A stretch of DNA of 64,000 bases from Ectocarpus siliculosus (Eukaryota; Sar; Phaeophyceae; Ectocarpales; Ectocarpaceae): assembly GCA_000310025.1 (NCBI GenBank), contig FN649739.1:3144700-3208699 (forward strand), given 5' to 3'. Made by a program: the position numbers and the translations under genes. Under the pieces are notes generated by a model, which did not search any database, was not told the origin of the DNA, and saw only the letters and a program-made list of their open reading frames with translations. This document shows, one piece after another, positions 36,907-48,556 of this stretch; the first letter of the stretch is position 1; each line of letters begins with the position of its first letter.

Positions 36907-38984
36907 AAGTCGCAGCATCGTTCGATAATAACAACCACCAGGCCTTGAGACATGGAGCTTGCACAATCGATGCGGCTGCTTCACTATCTTGTCGGCCTTT
37001 CGTGGAGTCGTCAAACGATTCATAGCGGGCTTGCTTGCTTGCTGCCTCTATGGTGTTGGTGGCTTCGAACGCTTTCTGTGTCGACTCTGTCGTACGTATC
37101 CGTTTTTTCCCGCGAATCTCAGCAACAACAGGGCGTCAGCGAGAATGAGAAAAGTTGTACTGTAGCACGATCGGAGTGTGTGCGCGTTGGGGAAGTATGC
37201 TGTCTACTCGGTATTGACTCCTGCACTCGAGTGATACATTGCTGTGGTTGTGTGGTCGTCCCACCTGGCGTGCCAAGACGACTGCGATAACTTGATTGGG
37301 GACGCGTTGTTCTTGTTGTCGGTTTTTTGTTGCTGTGGAGATGTGCTTCATGCCAGATATCTTGTTGTGCGAACCACGCCCGGGTTGTGCGTTCTTTCTC
37401 CCTTACGCACACTCTTTTTTCCCTCTATGCCAATAGTTACACATGTGTTGTCGTTCTGCTGTGTGTATGTGCGCATTTGTGTTGTTGCTTGCTGTGTGTG
37501 GCAGGCGGGCGTCAAGGGTATGGGATGTCCCCCCCTCGAGGAGATGGAGATGGTCGTCATCTCCGCCGGAGGACAGTGGTTGCCGCAACTTCCAAAGGTA
37601 AGCGGTTGTGGAGTTTTGCTGTTGAAATCGTCGTTGTCAAGTTGCTGTTGGTCGTCGTCGTCGTCGCCGCCGTCATTGTCGTAGTCTGGGTAGCGAAGGG
37701 ACCGCCCAAAGTCTGGTGGTGTCGTTATGAGCGAGAACAAGTAGTAGTACGGTGCTTCGACTGGCGACCGCTCTAGCAAAAGAGTTACTACGCCCACGCT
37801 GGGCTCGGTTCCCATTCAGATGCGTTAGTTACGGTCTATCACGAGACTGCGGGAAAGTCACGCTTGATCCCCCCTCGTTGGCCCGGTGAGAACCCGGCGT
37901 TCTCCTTCCCGGCTTTGTAGGGATGCGAGGTCAATGGTCTACCGTCTACGTCATGCACGGCTACAAGTACCCCCCCCCCCCCCGTCCTCGGCCCTGTGGG
38001 AACAATGCTCCGTACTCTCGAGGAGGCGTGGTCAACGGGTTATCAGATTATGGCATGCAAAACATGAATATCCCCCCTCTCCCAGGCCTCTTCCAGGTCT
38101 ATGCTCTAACGATTACAGCGTGCGTTTTCAGGAATAACGCCCCCCCCCCCCCCCCCCCCCCTCCCCTTTACCCCCACCCCCCCTCTCTGCGGGAACCCGG
38201 AAGGGCCGAACCCGAATCCCCCCCGGGGAAAACTCCCCCCGACCCCCCCCAAACCCCCCGGGGGAAAGGGAAAAAATTTCCCCCCCCCCCCCCCCCTGGG
38301 GGCAACCGCCAAGGCCAACTCCCCGAAAAGCTCTTTTTGTGTATCCCACCCCCAAAAAAGTCCTGGCCCCCTTAATTTGTTGCTGGGGGGGGGGGGGCCC
38401 AAGGTGGACCCCCCAACCAAAAACCCGCCCAACCTAAAAAGGTTTTAAAGGGGGGGGGGGGGTACAAATAAAGGAAAAACCTTCCCCNNNNNNNNNNNNN
38501 NNNNNNNNNNNNNNNNNNNNNNNNNNNNNNNNNNNNNNNNNNNNNNNNNNNNNNNNNNNNNNNNNNNNNNNNNNNNNNNNNNNNNNNTGGCATCAAAAAC
38601 AGGATTTTCCCCCTTTTCGGGGCCTTTTTGGGGTTTTTTGTTTAAAGGTTTCCGGGGGGGTTTTTCGGGAAAAACCCCCCCCCCCCCCCCTCCACCCGTC
38701 CCTTGTACGCCAACCCTCACTTTCTGCGGCAGCGCGGAGGGCCTGAGCCGGAGTCCCTCCTGGTGATATCTCACCCGGACGCCCTCAAAGCCGCCGGGGC
38801 GAAGGGGACGAAGTCTCGCGCCGCCGCCGCCGCTGGGCGCAACGGCAAGGCCTACCTCCCGGAGATGTTCTTCTTGTGTATCCTACGCCAGAAGATGTCG
38901 TGGCCCGCTGATTTGGTTGCTGGCGGGGGGGGTGCCGAGGCTGGACCCGCGAGCAAGAAGCCGGCCAAGCGTAGACGGGTTTAG
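28300..38984 (+). CDS. MDC1-like DNA-damage mediator: FHA, long acidic/basic region, tandem BRCT (1680 aa)
   Basis: Exons: 28300-28426, 29169-29296, 29800-29931, 30212-34168 (3957 nt), 34667-34735, 35012-35197, 36506-36604, 37505-37597, 38733-38984. All phases agree. FHA domain about residues 30-125: GETTVGRNEDQDITVADPSV, SGAHAVIEV and LRSTNGTYII give the GR, S..H and NGT signature that binds phosphothreonine. Residues 130 to about 900 are strongly acidic with SDT/TQ motifs and a poly-Asp run; the following part is basic with repeated RGRG-type patches. BRCT1 starts VCFTGVKPTPKERS and contains VALKRTPKLLAGLG and FVVDVEWLYQS; BRCT2 contains LLVISHPDALK and MFFLCILRQKMSWPADL. Thr1452, Arg1492 and Lys1495 correspond, by my alignment from memory, to the MDC1 residues that hold phosphorylated H2AX. 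The C-terminus KKPAKRRRV is a likely nuclear signal. PTIP- or NBS1-like proteins are the main alternatives, but NBS1 has FHA next to BRCT. Confidence 0.85.
35745..36199. mobile_element. Foldback/MITE-like element in an intron of the MDC1-like gene
   Basis: Ends carry inverted repeats TAACCCTCCTAGT (35745-35757) and ACTAGGAGGATTA (36187-36199), 12 of 13 positions complementary. Inside, 36015-36042 and 36052-36079 form a 28-bp hairpin with one mismatch and a 9-nt loop. The motif TGGGGACACTTT of the hairpin also occurs near the left end (about 35771). No open frame and no clear target-site duplication were seen, so a non-autonomous DNA element is the best guess. Confidence 0.5.
36860..36901. repeat. 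GA microsatellite in an intron of the MDC1-like gene
   Basis: About 21 GA units between the exons ending at 36604 and starting at 37505. Frames across it are artefacts. Confidence 0.9.
38488..38587. other. 100-N assembly gap, probably false, before the last exon of the MDC1-like gene
   Basis: Exactly 100 N. Left flank 38161-38487 is a degraded copy of about 38691-39025, which includes the last exon. Right flank 38588-38690 is a degraded copy of 38051-38160 (TGGCATGC... versus TGGCATC...). Good sequence breaks at a poly-C run of about 20. The contigs overlap. Confidence 0.85.
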
Positions 38985-40234
38985 ATGGCGGGGGGGGGTT
39001 ACTATTAATGTAAACGCTTGCCGCAGTCGGGTGTACTCATGTAAACGCATGCCGTAGTCGTTTGGCGTTGGGGGGGGGTACTAATGTTCTGCAGGTCTCA
39101 GCAGTGAGACCATTAACCAAGTAGGGGAGGATGCTATGGGTAGCACCGAGGATGCCACATATTGTAGCGAGGGATTCAGATTGGGGTGGCGGTTTCGAAC
39201 CGATTGTTGGGCGCGGCTTGTGGGCTAAATCGGGGGGGGTTGTCGCAGGACGACCGAATTGTCTATTGTGGGTGGGGGGGACGATACCATCGTTCCTTAC
39301 CAAAACTTCCATTGCTCTACTAGTACTGCTGTCCTCCCTTTGGGGGGAGTAATCGCTTGGCAGGAGCTGTGAATCGGGCCAAGACCGCACAGAAGCACCC
39401 GGGCCGAGTGGGTAAGGTCAGGTTTTGGCGGACCCTCTGTGTTGATGAGATGAGAAGGCTTGCCCTGTTGTTCTCTGATACTGCCGTGTACAAATCGATG
39501 CAGCCTTGCCCTGCGGCGTGACTTGAAAGGACGTCGAACGTCAGAATATTGAAATTGAAACGAGTCAAATCTTTCCCTTATCCTGAAGGTATACTAAAGA
39601 CTCCCATCCCGAATGAGGATGATCCCGGAAATCTACGGGGTCTCGGTAGTTTCTATGAAGGAGTAAGCGACACACTTCATAATCAACGTTGAATGGGCCT
39701 AGCTGATGTGTCGACGCCCACTTCGACCCTCTGTGACAAAACATATCTACTCAAAGCCCAAGGGTAACCCTGCCGCGGCAAGTACAACCTTCTCCGGAAC
39801 CGTTCCCTGATTCTCGGAAATGGAAATGTCCCGTGACTTGGCGGTGCGTGACGGGACCCTTCCATCGACCGTTTTCTTGGCGGGAATCAGTTCCCGCTCC
39901 CACAAATGGACGCAGGCAAAGGATCGGCCTGCACGATAGAAGACCCTACGAGCAGGCTACCAGCCACCGGCCGAGAGCACATTGTATGTTATTATACGCA
40001 GGATTGTACTGCTGAAGAAACAAGAAGCGAAACCCCTGTGTGCAACCGCCTCTCAGACTCTTGTGACTCTTCGGAAGGCGGGTTGTTGTTGGCCGTCATT
40101 GCGCCGCATCCAGCACCTCAAGCAGGAGAGCGGAGCGTGGTAGGTAGAGTACAGCAAACACCACCCCGACCCAAGGTCTGAGAGGGTAGAGAAGCACGGA
40201 CAGCCAGCGAGGACAGTAGTGCTTGCCGCAAGCG
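38985..40234. other. Intergenic region between the MDC1-like gene and SKP1
   Basis: Same-strand neighbours, 1.25 kb apart. Just after the stop, a 32-bp segment is repeated twice (TGTAAACGC(T/A)TGCCG(C/T)AGTCG at about 39010 and 39041); TGTAA is a known algal polyadenylation motif in green algae, but its use here is only a guess. The rest must hold the SKP1 promoter; no gene is seen. Confidence 0.5.
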
Positions 40235-41798
40235 ATGGCAACCGAGTCAGGATCTTCCTCACGAGTCCAGAAAACGACGTCATCGGATGGCGCGGTCGGT
40301 AGCGCCAGGACGACTAGAACCGACACGGGCGCCAGCAGCAGCGGTGCTGTGACGCTTGTATCGATGGACGGGGACGGCTTCGTAGTTGAGGCCTCGGCGA
40401 TCGAGGTCTCCAAGCTTCTCAAGGCCATGGTGGATGGTGAGGGCAGTACATCGCGACTATCGTATCAGGAGATCTGGGGTGTGTGAAGTGTGACGTCAAT
40501 CCGCAGTGTTATCGCATCAGCCCAGCAGCATCGTGTTCTGTGGCAAGGACAGGGAATGCCCGCACTTGCACACGTCTTTTGTTTCGGCATTCGAGGAATG
40601 GCGGTATCGACTAGATTGTCTTGCTCGCATTTCTGGATCTACGGTACAGCAGTTGGCAGAAAAACTCTAGCAGAAACCAAACATCGGCATGTACCGCTCG
40701 CATTTCTGGATCTACGGTACAGCAGTTGGCAGAAAAACTCTAGCAGAAACCAAACATCGGCATGTACCAGGTACGCTTGCAGGTACATACACTCCTCCGT
40801 TGGCCAGAAATGTTGGGTACATGGATGGATCGCGAAGAATCCTACAGCAGTAGAGTACACGAACCTCCTGTTGTAGTTTGCTCTTGGTCTAGGACCATTT
40901 AATGAAAGTATTGGATTTTGGATGAGGCCTCCAGCTCTGAGGCCGGCGGTCCCACGAATGCGCTGCCGCACCGACGGCCGTTGGTGCGGCAAGGAATCTG
41001 TAAGTGATCCATTAACGTTTAGTCTCAGCCTAAATCGACAACAGCATGGAGGGTGGGTGGTCTCATTTTCTGTCCTACCCGGTATTTTCTCGTGATCAAG
41101 GTAGGGAGAAAGGAGAATGATCAGCTGTGTACTTATATCAACATATTCAAAGGGCTGACGCCTTCCTCCAGCTCAGTTACACTGTTGTATTTCACCACTT
41201 TTCTTTGAGCAACACACAGTTATTTCCGCCCCCGTGGGTAGCAGGCTCAACAAACAAAGTTTGGTGGCCGTCTTTCGTATCGAACTGCTACACATCAGGA
41301 AGTACTACATGTAGGAGGTGTTTCTAGAGCTGTATCTTCTGGGCTCCTGTCAACACCTTCGCCACTTGTTTAGCTCAACAGCCGGGGTCATACAGACAGG
41401 AGGACTTCTCCGCCTTTCCTCCTCCATTGCTTCCATTCAATTTTGATGTTTAAAGTTAGAAGGGTTTGACGATCCCTTCCGTTTTGTACAATCAGCACCC
41501 GCCGGCGACATGTAGCCGGGGGAATCAAACTTGCTGCCGCTCTAACGAACGGGTCCTCGTGCCATCGACCTACCCTAGTCCCCTCCAAGAACACCCCGGC
41601 GGGTGGAGCCTATTACATACGGCCCAGGACTACCTCAAAGATATGGGGGCGAGCGTTGAACGAAACAAAAAGATCACGCCCCACGAGGCCATCCCCTTTC
41701 TCCCTTACACGTAGGTCTCGAAGATGTCCGTTTGTCGCCCTTGAACGTACCTTCCAAAGATTCACGTACATTTGTCTTGCGCGCTGTCTCTCTCTGTA

Positions 41799-41870
<72 letters not shown>

Positions 41871-41908
41871 GGTCTCTCTCTCTGTCTGTCTGCCCCCCCC
41901 CCCCCCTC

Positions 41909-41939
<31 letters not shown>

Positions 41940-44185
41940 CTCTCTCCCTCCCTCCCCCCCTCCCTCCCTCTTTCTCTCTCCCTCTCTCTTTCTCCCTCTC
42001 TATTCCTCCCCCACCATTATCTGGCCGAACTTCTGCAGGGCCAACCGAGAATGCTGCGAAGGAAATCCCGCTCACGAACATGCGCAGCAACGTCGTGGCA
42101 AAAGTGGTGGAGTTTTGCCAGCACCACCAGACGGACCCTATGACCGACATTCCGAAGGCAAGTACGGCGTCATATTTATGATTGGTAGATGGTCCCTCGC
42201 CTCTATTGTAGCTACCAGTGTGTACACTGAAGGGTGAACAGTTTCCTCGTCAGGGGAAGAAGAATCATCCTGGGAGCCAAAGATGCCCGCCAAAAAAGGA
42301 GCACGACACCACACCCAATTTTTAGTGACGTCGATGATAATCAAATCAGTGTTGTCTTATGCATACGATTGGGCAAGGTTCAACAACAAATCTTTTGGAT
42401 CTTCGTTATTCTCTTGGTTTTAGAGTACTTCCCTCGCTCCTGGCCTTCTGAGGGTACCTTGGTGTGCGCAATGGTACGTTTTTCGGGTACAGTACCATTG
42501 TGGCGGAGGTGATCGACAGCAGCAAGTTGTAGCCAGTAGAAGATCCCTAGTAACCTTGCGATCCACCTATTCGCGGCAACGATGGCCACAATCACCGCGG
42601 CGGAACTCTCCATGTTGGCCCCAAATCGTAGGCTTAGTTGAGAGGGAGGCGACTCTGTTGTAGAGTGCAAATGGCAGCGAATGACCACGCCGAAGCAACA
42701 GCACACCGCTCTACGAACACAATTGTTTGAGTCAGCGAGTTGCCGACAGACCGACAATTGCCGCATTCGCCACATAACGCGGCGGCCTTTTCTCCGCACC
42801 CCTTGGCTGGTCAACGCCGCTCGGACCCAACCAGTGGATGAAACTTCCAGTTCAGCAAGGGGGGGTGCGTAAGTTTAAACGACCACGCCGAGAGAATCGC
42901 GCACTCTGTAACCCTTGCCGCCTTGGTTTATGTCGAAACCTTCGGTAACATGTCCAACTCAACAAGGCCGCGTGATTCATCATGCGCGGAGAGTCATCCC
43001 GCACTCTAACCTCTATCGCCCTGTTGACACCGACAATCGACACGAACAGCCTGTTCAGTTCGGCAAGACCGTGGGGGACCACGTTCAGGAGTGGTACTCC
43101 ACGTTCGTCAAGGCCTTGAAGGACGAGATGCTGTTCGAGATGCTGCTGGCGGCAAACTACTTGGACCTTTCCCCGCTCTTGGAGCTCTGCGCCGCGACTG
43201 TGGGGCTCCGGGCTATGAGTGAGTTACCGTCGTCGTTGCCGATGTTGTCGATGTTGTCGATGTTGTTGTGATTGTCGGTGTTTGGTGCTGTTGTTGTTGT
43301 TGTTGTTGTTGTTGTTTTTCTGTGCGAGCAACGATGTTTCAAACGCCTGCTGTTGCTCCCAAGCACTACTCATCTCTCACAGCCGTGTAGTGCCACGACC
43401 TGCGTGGAAAAACAACCCAATAAAACTTGTCAGGAATCAAGCCTTCAGACGGCTGGCGCGGCTAGTAGCGAACTTCGTGTTTGTCAGGGGTTAGTTACCC
43501 TATAATAGATTTTGCCAGACCATTTCTCACACACTTGCCATTCCAAGGTCAAATTGTCGGTGGAAGCACTTTGTGGCTAAGACACCATTTGCCGTGACGA
43601 GGGCTGTGGGCGTGCAATAGGCACGGCGTGCCATTGTTCACGTTTGGCCTTGAGTGGTGGCATGCAGCGCGATGGTTTCTGTTGTGCAAGTTTCTCGTCT
43701 GCCTTGTTTCCTTTGTGGGTTCTCGTTGTGCGACAAGAAGGTTAACCGCGTTAGTCAGGCACATCTTGCGGTAGGTTCGTGCTTTTGTCATGCAGTGCCC
43801 TCTTGGGTGGAACGTTGGAGGCAAGACTATCGATCGTCAGGCCGATGGTCAGCACGGAGCGTTTTTTTGTTTTTCCAGAGGTATTCAGAGAGTGGACACG
43901 GGTTTAGTACTCTCCGCCAGAGCATTACTGTCCAACCTACGTTCATTTTGGTAGTACTTCCTGGAGTGCAAAATTGGGTGGGATGGGCATCACCTCCCGC
44001 ACATGGTCCTAACTTTTCCGGTCTTTACTCTACGCCCCCCCCCACCTCCCCCCTATCAATCGTCAGATAAGACGCCAGAAGAGATTCAGCGAGAGTTCAA
44101 CATCAAGGAGCCGTTTTCGCCGGAGGTGGAGCGGACACTACGCCAGGAAAACAAGTGGAGCACAGAGCCCCCAATCGGCAGCTAA
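40235..44185 (+). CDS. SKP1: SKP1, SCF ubiquitin ligase adaptor (199 aa)
   Basis: Exons: 40235-40436, 42039-42157, 43059-43218 (acceptor could be at 43050), 44067-44185; phases agree. SKP1 bridges Cullin-1 and F-box proteins. Sequence signs: the BTB/POZ strand VTLVSMDGDGFVVEASAIEV, then EIPLTNMRSNVVAKVVEFCQ and HHQTDP, then WYSTFVKALKDEMLFEMLLA and ANYLDLSPLLEL, and the C-terminal F-box-binding helices NKTPEEIQREFNIKEPFSPE with VERTLRQENKW. The Ser/Thr-rich first 37 residues are an extension compared with animal and plant SKP1 of about 160 residues. The Pro of FSPE corresponds to the Pro that Dictyostelium Skp1 hydroxylates and glycosylates. Intron 2 (from 42158) starts GCAAGT, a GC donor. 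Confidence 0.93.
40623..40768 (+). repeat. Perfect 73-bp tandem duplication in SKP1 intron 1
   Basis: Copy 1 is 40623-40695 and copy 2 is 40696-40768, apparently identical, each starting GCTCGCATTTCTGGATCTAC and ending CATCGGCATGTACC. Identity suggests a recent duplication or a local assembly error. Confidence 0.9.
41801..41935 (+). repeat. CTGT tetranucleotide microsatellite in SKP1 intron 1
   Basis: About 16 CTGT units at 41801-41864, then CT/poly-C, then a second shorter CTGT run at about 41911-41935. It continues into CT-rich sequence that ends at the exon 2 acceptor (42038) and may serve as an extended pyrimidine tract. Confidence 0.9.
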
Positions 44186-46830
44186 ATAGCTGACAAGGAC
44201 GAGAGAATACGACGAAAAGGGTCCTGAGTAGTATCTGCTGAAAATATGAAAAGTGATCAATACGCCGGGGTGCATCGTTGAGTAGCTTTGGTGAAAGCAT
44301 GTAGATGCGCGTAGATACAGCAGTGGAAGGGTTGTAGATATATATATATGTATGACATTGGCGTGTCGAACAAAGTGAAGTATACTAATGGAATAGTGTG
44401 TATTTTTGCATTTTTTGCAACGGTCGCAGTCCGTCATGCACTTTTCTCTATCCTGCAAACTTGGAGCTCCGCTGCTGGCGTGTGTAGGGCGGGCGTCCTG
44501 CCTAGCCCGTTCAAGTCTGGCGGGAGGCATTGAAAAATATAGGGATGTTTGCACGGGGGTCCGAACAGCAGCAAGAGGGTCGATTCGCAGCCTTGCCTAT
44601 CCCGACATCAAGCACGTGGATGGAAACCAATGTAGAACCTTGATATTGTCGTGAGCACAAGACATTACCAACAGGTTGGCCCGATGATATTGTTTTGAAT
44701 ATGCTTCTTTTTTGCGCTTGCCTTTGCGGAGGAACAAAGTCTGGAGAATTTGCCAGCGGGGTGGGGGTCGCGGGAGGTAGGAGTCTGGCGTCTCCTGCGG
44801 CAAGTGCATCCGATCGTGTCGCTGGTGTAACTTCGTGGTCCCGTGGGAAAACTCAGCAGCCCTGTTGAGGCTAACGGTTCGCGACGTTTGAGCTCATTTT
44901 CATATCTTGCATTCTCTATGGCGTAGTTTGTCATGTGTTGCACGCTGTACGCCGTGGTTGGAGTGTTTTGGTTGTAGCATATTTTTGTGAGCGCTTCGTG
45001 TCTGTCTTGCCTTGTGCTAGGTCGGTCGGCAGAGAACCGAACCGCCAACATAGTTTTAAATTTGTTTTGGCCAACGTCGGCCAGATTTCCGGTCCGGGTG
45101 TTTTTTTTCTTTTCTTTTTTTGCTAGGGCAGATCGTGAGTTCTGAGCCCCGTCTCCCCCGCCAGAAATGAGTGCCTCGACTGGTAGCATTCGTAGATAGA
45201 TGCATACCTGTTCGGTCGTGCCCACTCGGAAATAGAAGATGTTATACTTGATGTGACGATTGTTTTTTTTTGGATTGTTTGTTTATTCATATACTGTCTC
45301 GCATGCTTTTCGTTGAGAGCAGTTTTTCCTCCACTACGCGTTTCCTCGCCAAAGGAAGTATTGGGTGGACTGAAGATTTGCGGCACATGGGTGGGAGCGG
45401 GCGAGTCTTCGCATATTTCTTTGTCCCAATGCATGGGTCGATAAGCATGCTCCGGTAGCCTCCGGCTTGTGTATGTGTTGGCAAGTACGACGTCGGGAGC
45501 AAAAACATTTTGCGGCGATAAAAGTTGCTTGCTTCTGTTCGGTTCACGATGTGGCTTGAGGAATACCCACAAGGGGAATAACGCATGTCAACGTCGTCAA
45601 TAAGTCTTGCCCGGTGCTCTGTGCTTGTGGTAAATGTCGTGCATACGGGCACGTCTTCATCAACCAGTGGAATCATGTTAGCGTCATTTCCGGTTCGAAC
45701 CCTACGTTGAACTGTCTCCTTTTCTTTCCCGCTTTTGTATTCCTTTTTTTTTCAATTATGTTTTCTCTTATCCAACCTCGACCAAATTCATCTTCAGAAC
45801 GTCGATCCGTTGGCATCATACGCCACACAGATACATCTCTTTGGGGGAAAAGGCGCAGGGCTTCAGAGGCCGGGGCTACCCACGGGCTGTTATCATATTT
45901 GCGTCACTTCCGCTCGTTGCCTTCAATGAACCGGGCGTTGGCTCCTCGGTATATGCAAGTGACTCCAGCACATGTGGTGCAGTAAGTGAGCTACCAAACT
46001 TGGCTGGCGAGTGGTAGGGGTGGCGATCAAGCGGGGCATTGCTTGGGATACTTCTTGTGTCGCGATGGCTAAAGCTGTACAACAACGCCGTATCCGTGGC
46101 CGGACATATCAACGCAACATATAATTGGCGTGAACATCGTGCGGACGTACGTGCCAGCTACCCAAAAATAGTTCGTTCCAATGTGAGATCCGAGAAATCG
46201 TGCTGCTCGAAAGACTTGTCCACACATGTCTTGAGTTGCCCTGCAATGACGACGGAAACACCTAACGCTAGACAAAACCAACGCAGCGAAAGGGAAGAAC
46301 CCTCACCGCAAAACCCCTAGATACTGCAAGTAAGTCGTCGGGAGTCATTCAACAAGAACAGGGTTCGCCCGAAATATACTATGGCCTTTATTCACACGTT
46401 GGGGATGATGTTGAAGACATTCGCACCACCACCGCATATCTTGACAGCACCCTAGAAATTCCACACTACAGTGCCTACACGTCACCCCCGGCTGTTTTTT
46501 TATTCCTAAAAGGAACATTGACAAACCTCTATCGCCTGAAACCGGCGTTGACAATCATGAAATACTAGAGCAACATACAAATTCATGAAAGGATACAAAT
46601 GATCCATTCGGAGTGGGCTCATGAGAGCGCAGAGTCATCAAAAGGGGCGATGCAAGATGAAAGTAAGAGCAGGAATAGACGCAGAGAGTAGGACCAACCC
46701 ACAGCTGGCTGCCAGCCACAGTGTTGACGTTTCCTAAGGTCAAAACCCCACACAGCTGACGTCTTTTTGACTCGAAGGGCCCAGCGAACCTCAACGAACC
46801 AAAACGAAACGTTTACAAATCTTTGTACGG
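44186..46830. other. Convergent intergenic region downstream of SKP1
   Basis: No coding exon is supported on either strand. It must contain the SKP1 3' untranslated region (with a short TA repeat near 44339) and that of the converging glycosyltransferase gene. Confidence 0.45.
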
Positions 46831-46944
46831 TCATATCTTATCGTTATCGCCTGGCGCCTGCCGACCATTGGTAGTTCGATCCCCGCGATCCTGGTAGGTG
46901 CGCCCGGTTCTTCTTGACCAAGGGCGTCGGTACACGTTCTCCAC
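46831..46944 (-). CDS. Possible terminal exon of the glycosyltransferase-like gene
   Basis: A very good acceptor (pyrimidine-rich, TTTTTCAG) precedes a phase-0 frame of 37 codons (VENVYRRPWSRRTGRTYQDR...) that ends in TGA at 46831. The phase matches the exon ending at 48557. There is no recognisable domain, so this is only a candidate. Confidence 0.25.
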   Translation of the reverse strand: MENVYRRPWSRRTGRTYQDRGDRTTNGRQAPGDNDKI

Positions 46945-48556
46945 CTGAAAAATTCGAAAGGGGGGGTATTGAGTGCGTTGCGACCCGGGTGGAGTACTGG
47001 TTAGGCGGCGGTGGACGTTGGCTGGTGATGCGGGTGTGTGTGGGTTGGGGCTGTGGATGGGTAAAATCGGCGAGAGCCATTGTCGAGAGCCTTCGTCAAG
47101 AGTGTTTGTCGAGAGCCTTTGAAGTTTCCACCAGTGATGGAGTGCTCCAACCTGTCGGGTTCAGTGTCCTTCTCTATCTATAGTTGCATGGGTCCTACGG
47201 GGGACAGGTGACCGCAAAGTTTTGGCGGGTTGTCCCAGGAAACGAAAATCACAAGAAAAGTGGGAGAGGCCGAAAAAGTGCACCGGGGAATCACGAAGCA
47301 CACAAGTTTCACAACAAGACTTCTGTCGTGTACAGGATCAAGTTGAAGAGAGGACACCAAGCTGGGAATCTGGAAATGGTTTGACCAAGAAACTCCAACG
47401 CAACAATGGCCAATGAGGAGAAGGCTGGCGTAATTGTACCCCACCTGTCGAAGGAACGCGGAGTAAATGGAAGCCGTGCTCGCCACGGCGTCGCTCCTTA
47501 GACATGCACCCCCTGGGACACGGAACAAACGCTCTTCCTGGTCTGATGTGAACGCCCGCCTGTCTCTACTGTAGTCGTGGCTCTGTCCGGAGGAAATCCC
47601 AAAGCAGTTTACGATGGTACGTGAGGAATTTGTTAGCCTTCTTCTTGTATCACTACACTTGGTAGCGTATTCCCGTACTCGTGTGGACGACTAGCTTGCG
47701 TGCGAGCCCCTTCTGCCTTGAAGAGTGAGAAGAAACAGCGCAATAAAAAAACCACACACACATAGAATATACGCATATGAAGCCCCAGCTTCTATCTGCT
47801 TGCTTTCACCTGGGGCGGGGGCGGAACGGCGGTCGTGGTTGTTAGCCTTGCTCCTTGCACCACCTGAAAGCTGCTGCCAGCTCTCCACAGGCCGAGGGCG
47901 TAGGCAGCCTCCATGCAGCCGGTATCTCCGAATTCCTGGTGCCCGGTGGATAACGTGTTCGTTTCGGCGGGGAAAATATGTTGTTTAATTGACTTTTCAT
48001 TTTGTTATAACTTAGGTGTTCGGCGGAACTCCAACTCGCTGCTTCATTCACCGGGCGCGCCATCCGTTCATCTCTTTGCAGTATCTTGTCTCCATACGTG
48101 CGTTTGCCCAATTGTGAGCGTTTGTTGTGATATGCCCCAGTCGCTTTGTCCTGTCGCACGTCCTAAAACCCAAACGTAACGCGGGGATCTCGAAGAGGGA
48201 TAGCAACACTTTGCGTCACCTATCGGAACCGATTTTCGGAAGGGAAGGGATTCATTCTCCTCAGAGAAATACCTACACTCAGTCGATTTCCGACCCGGCA
48301 GGATTTCCAACCCGTTTTCCCAGAATCCCGCACTATCGCCAAGTATACCTGATCTCACAAAACTTCACATCGCTTCCAAGTCTGTTGGAAGGTGTGGTCA
48401 TACCAACAAAACACTCCAGCGGTTCGTCTCTGACGGTGACAGCCGGGATGCATGCTTCACCTCATATTTTATAGGCAAATCGTGGAAAAATGAATAACCC
48501 CCAACGTGTTTTTGTTAGTGCACCAAATGTGATGGGGGGCCATTCGTTCAGCGTAC

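Noticed and set aside
41656-42237. Repeat-rich LSVCLSVC proteins
   Set aside because: Translation of the CTGT microsatellite in SKP1 intron 1.
45680-45712. GGTTCGAACCC, a perfect tRNA B-box core
   Set aside because: The flanking bases do not pair into a T stem and no acceptor or anticodon stem fits upstream.
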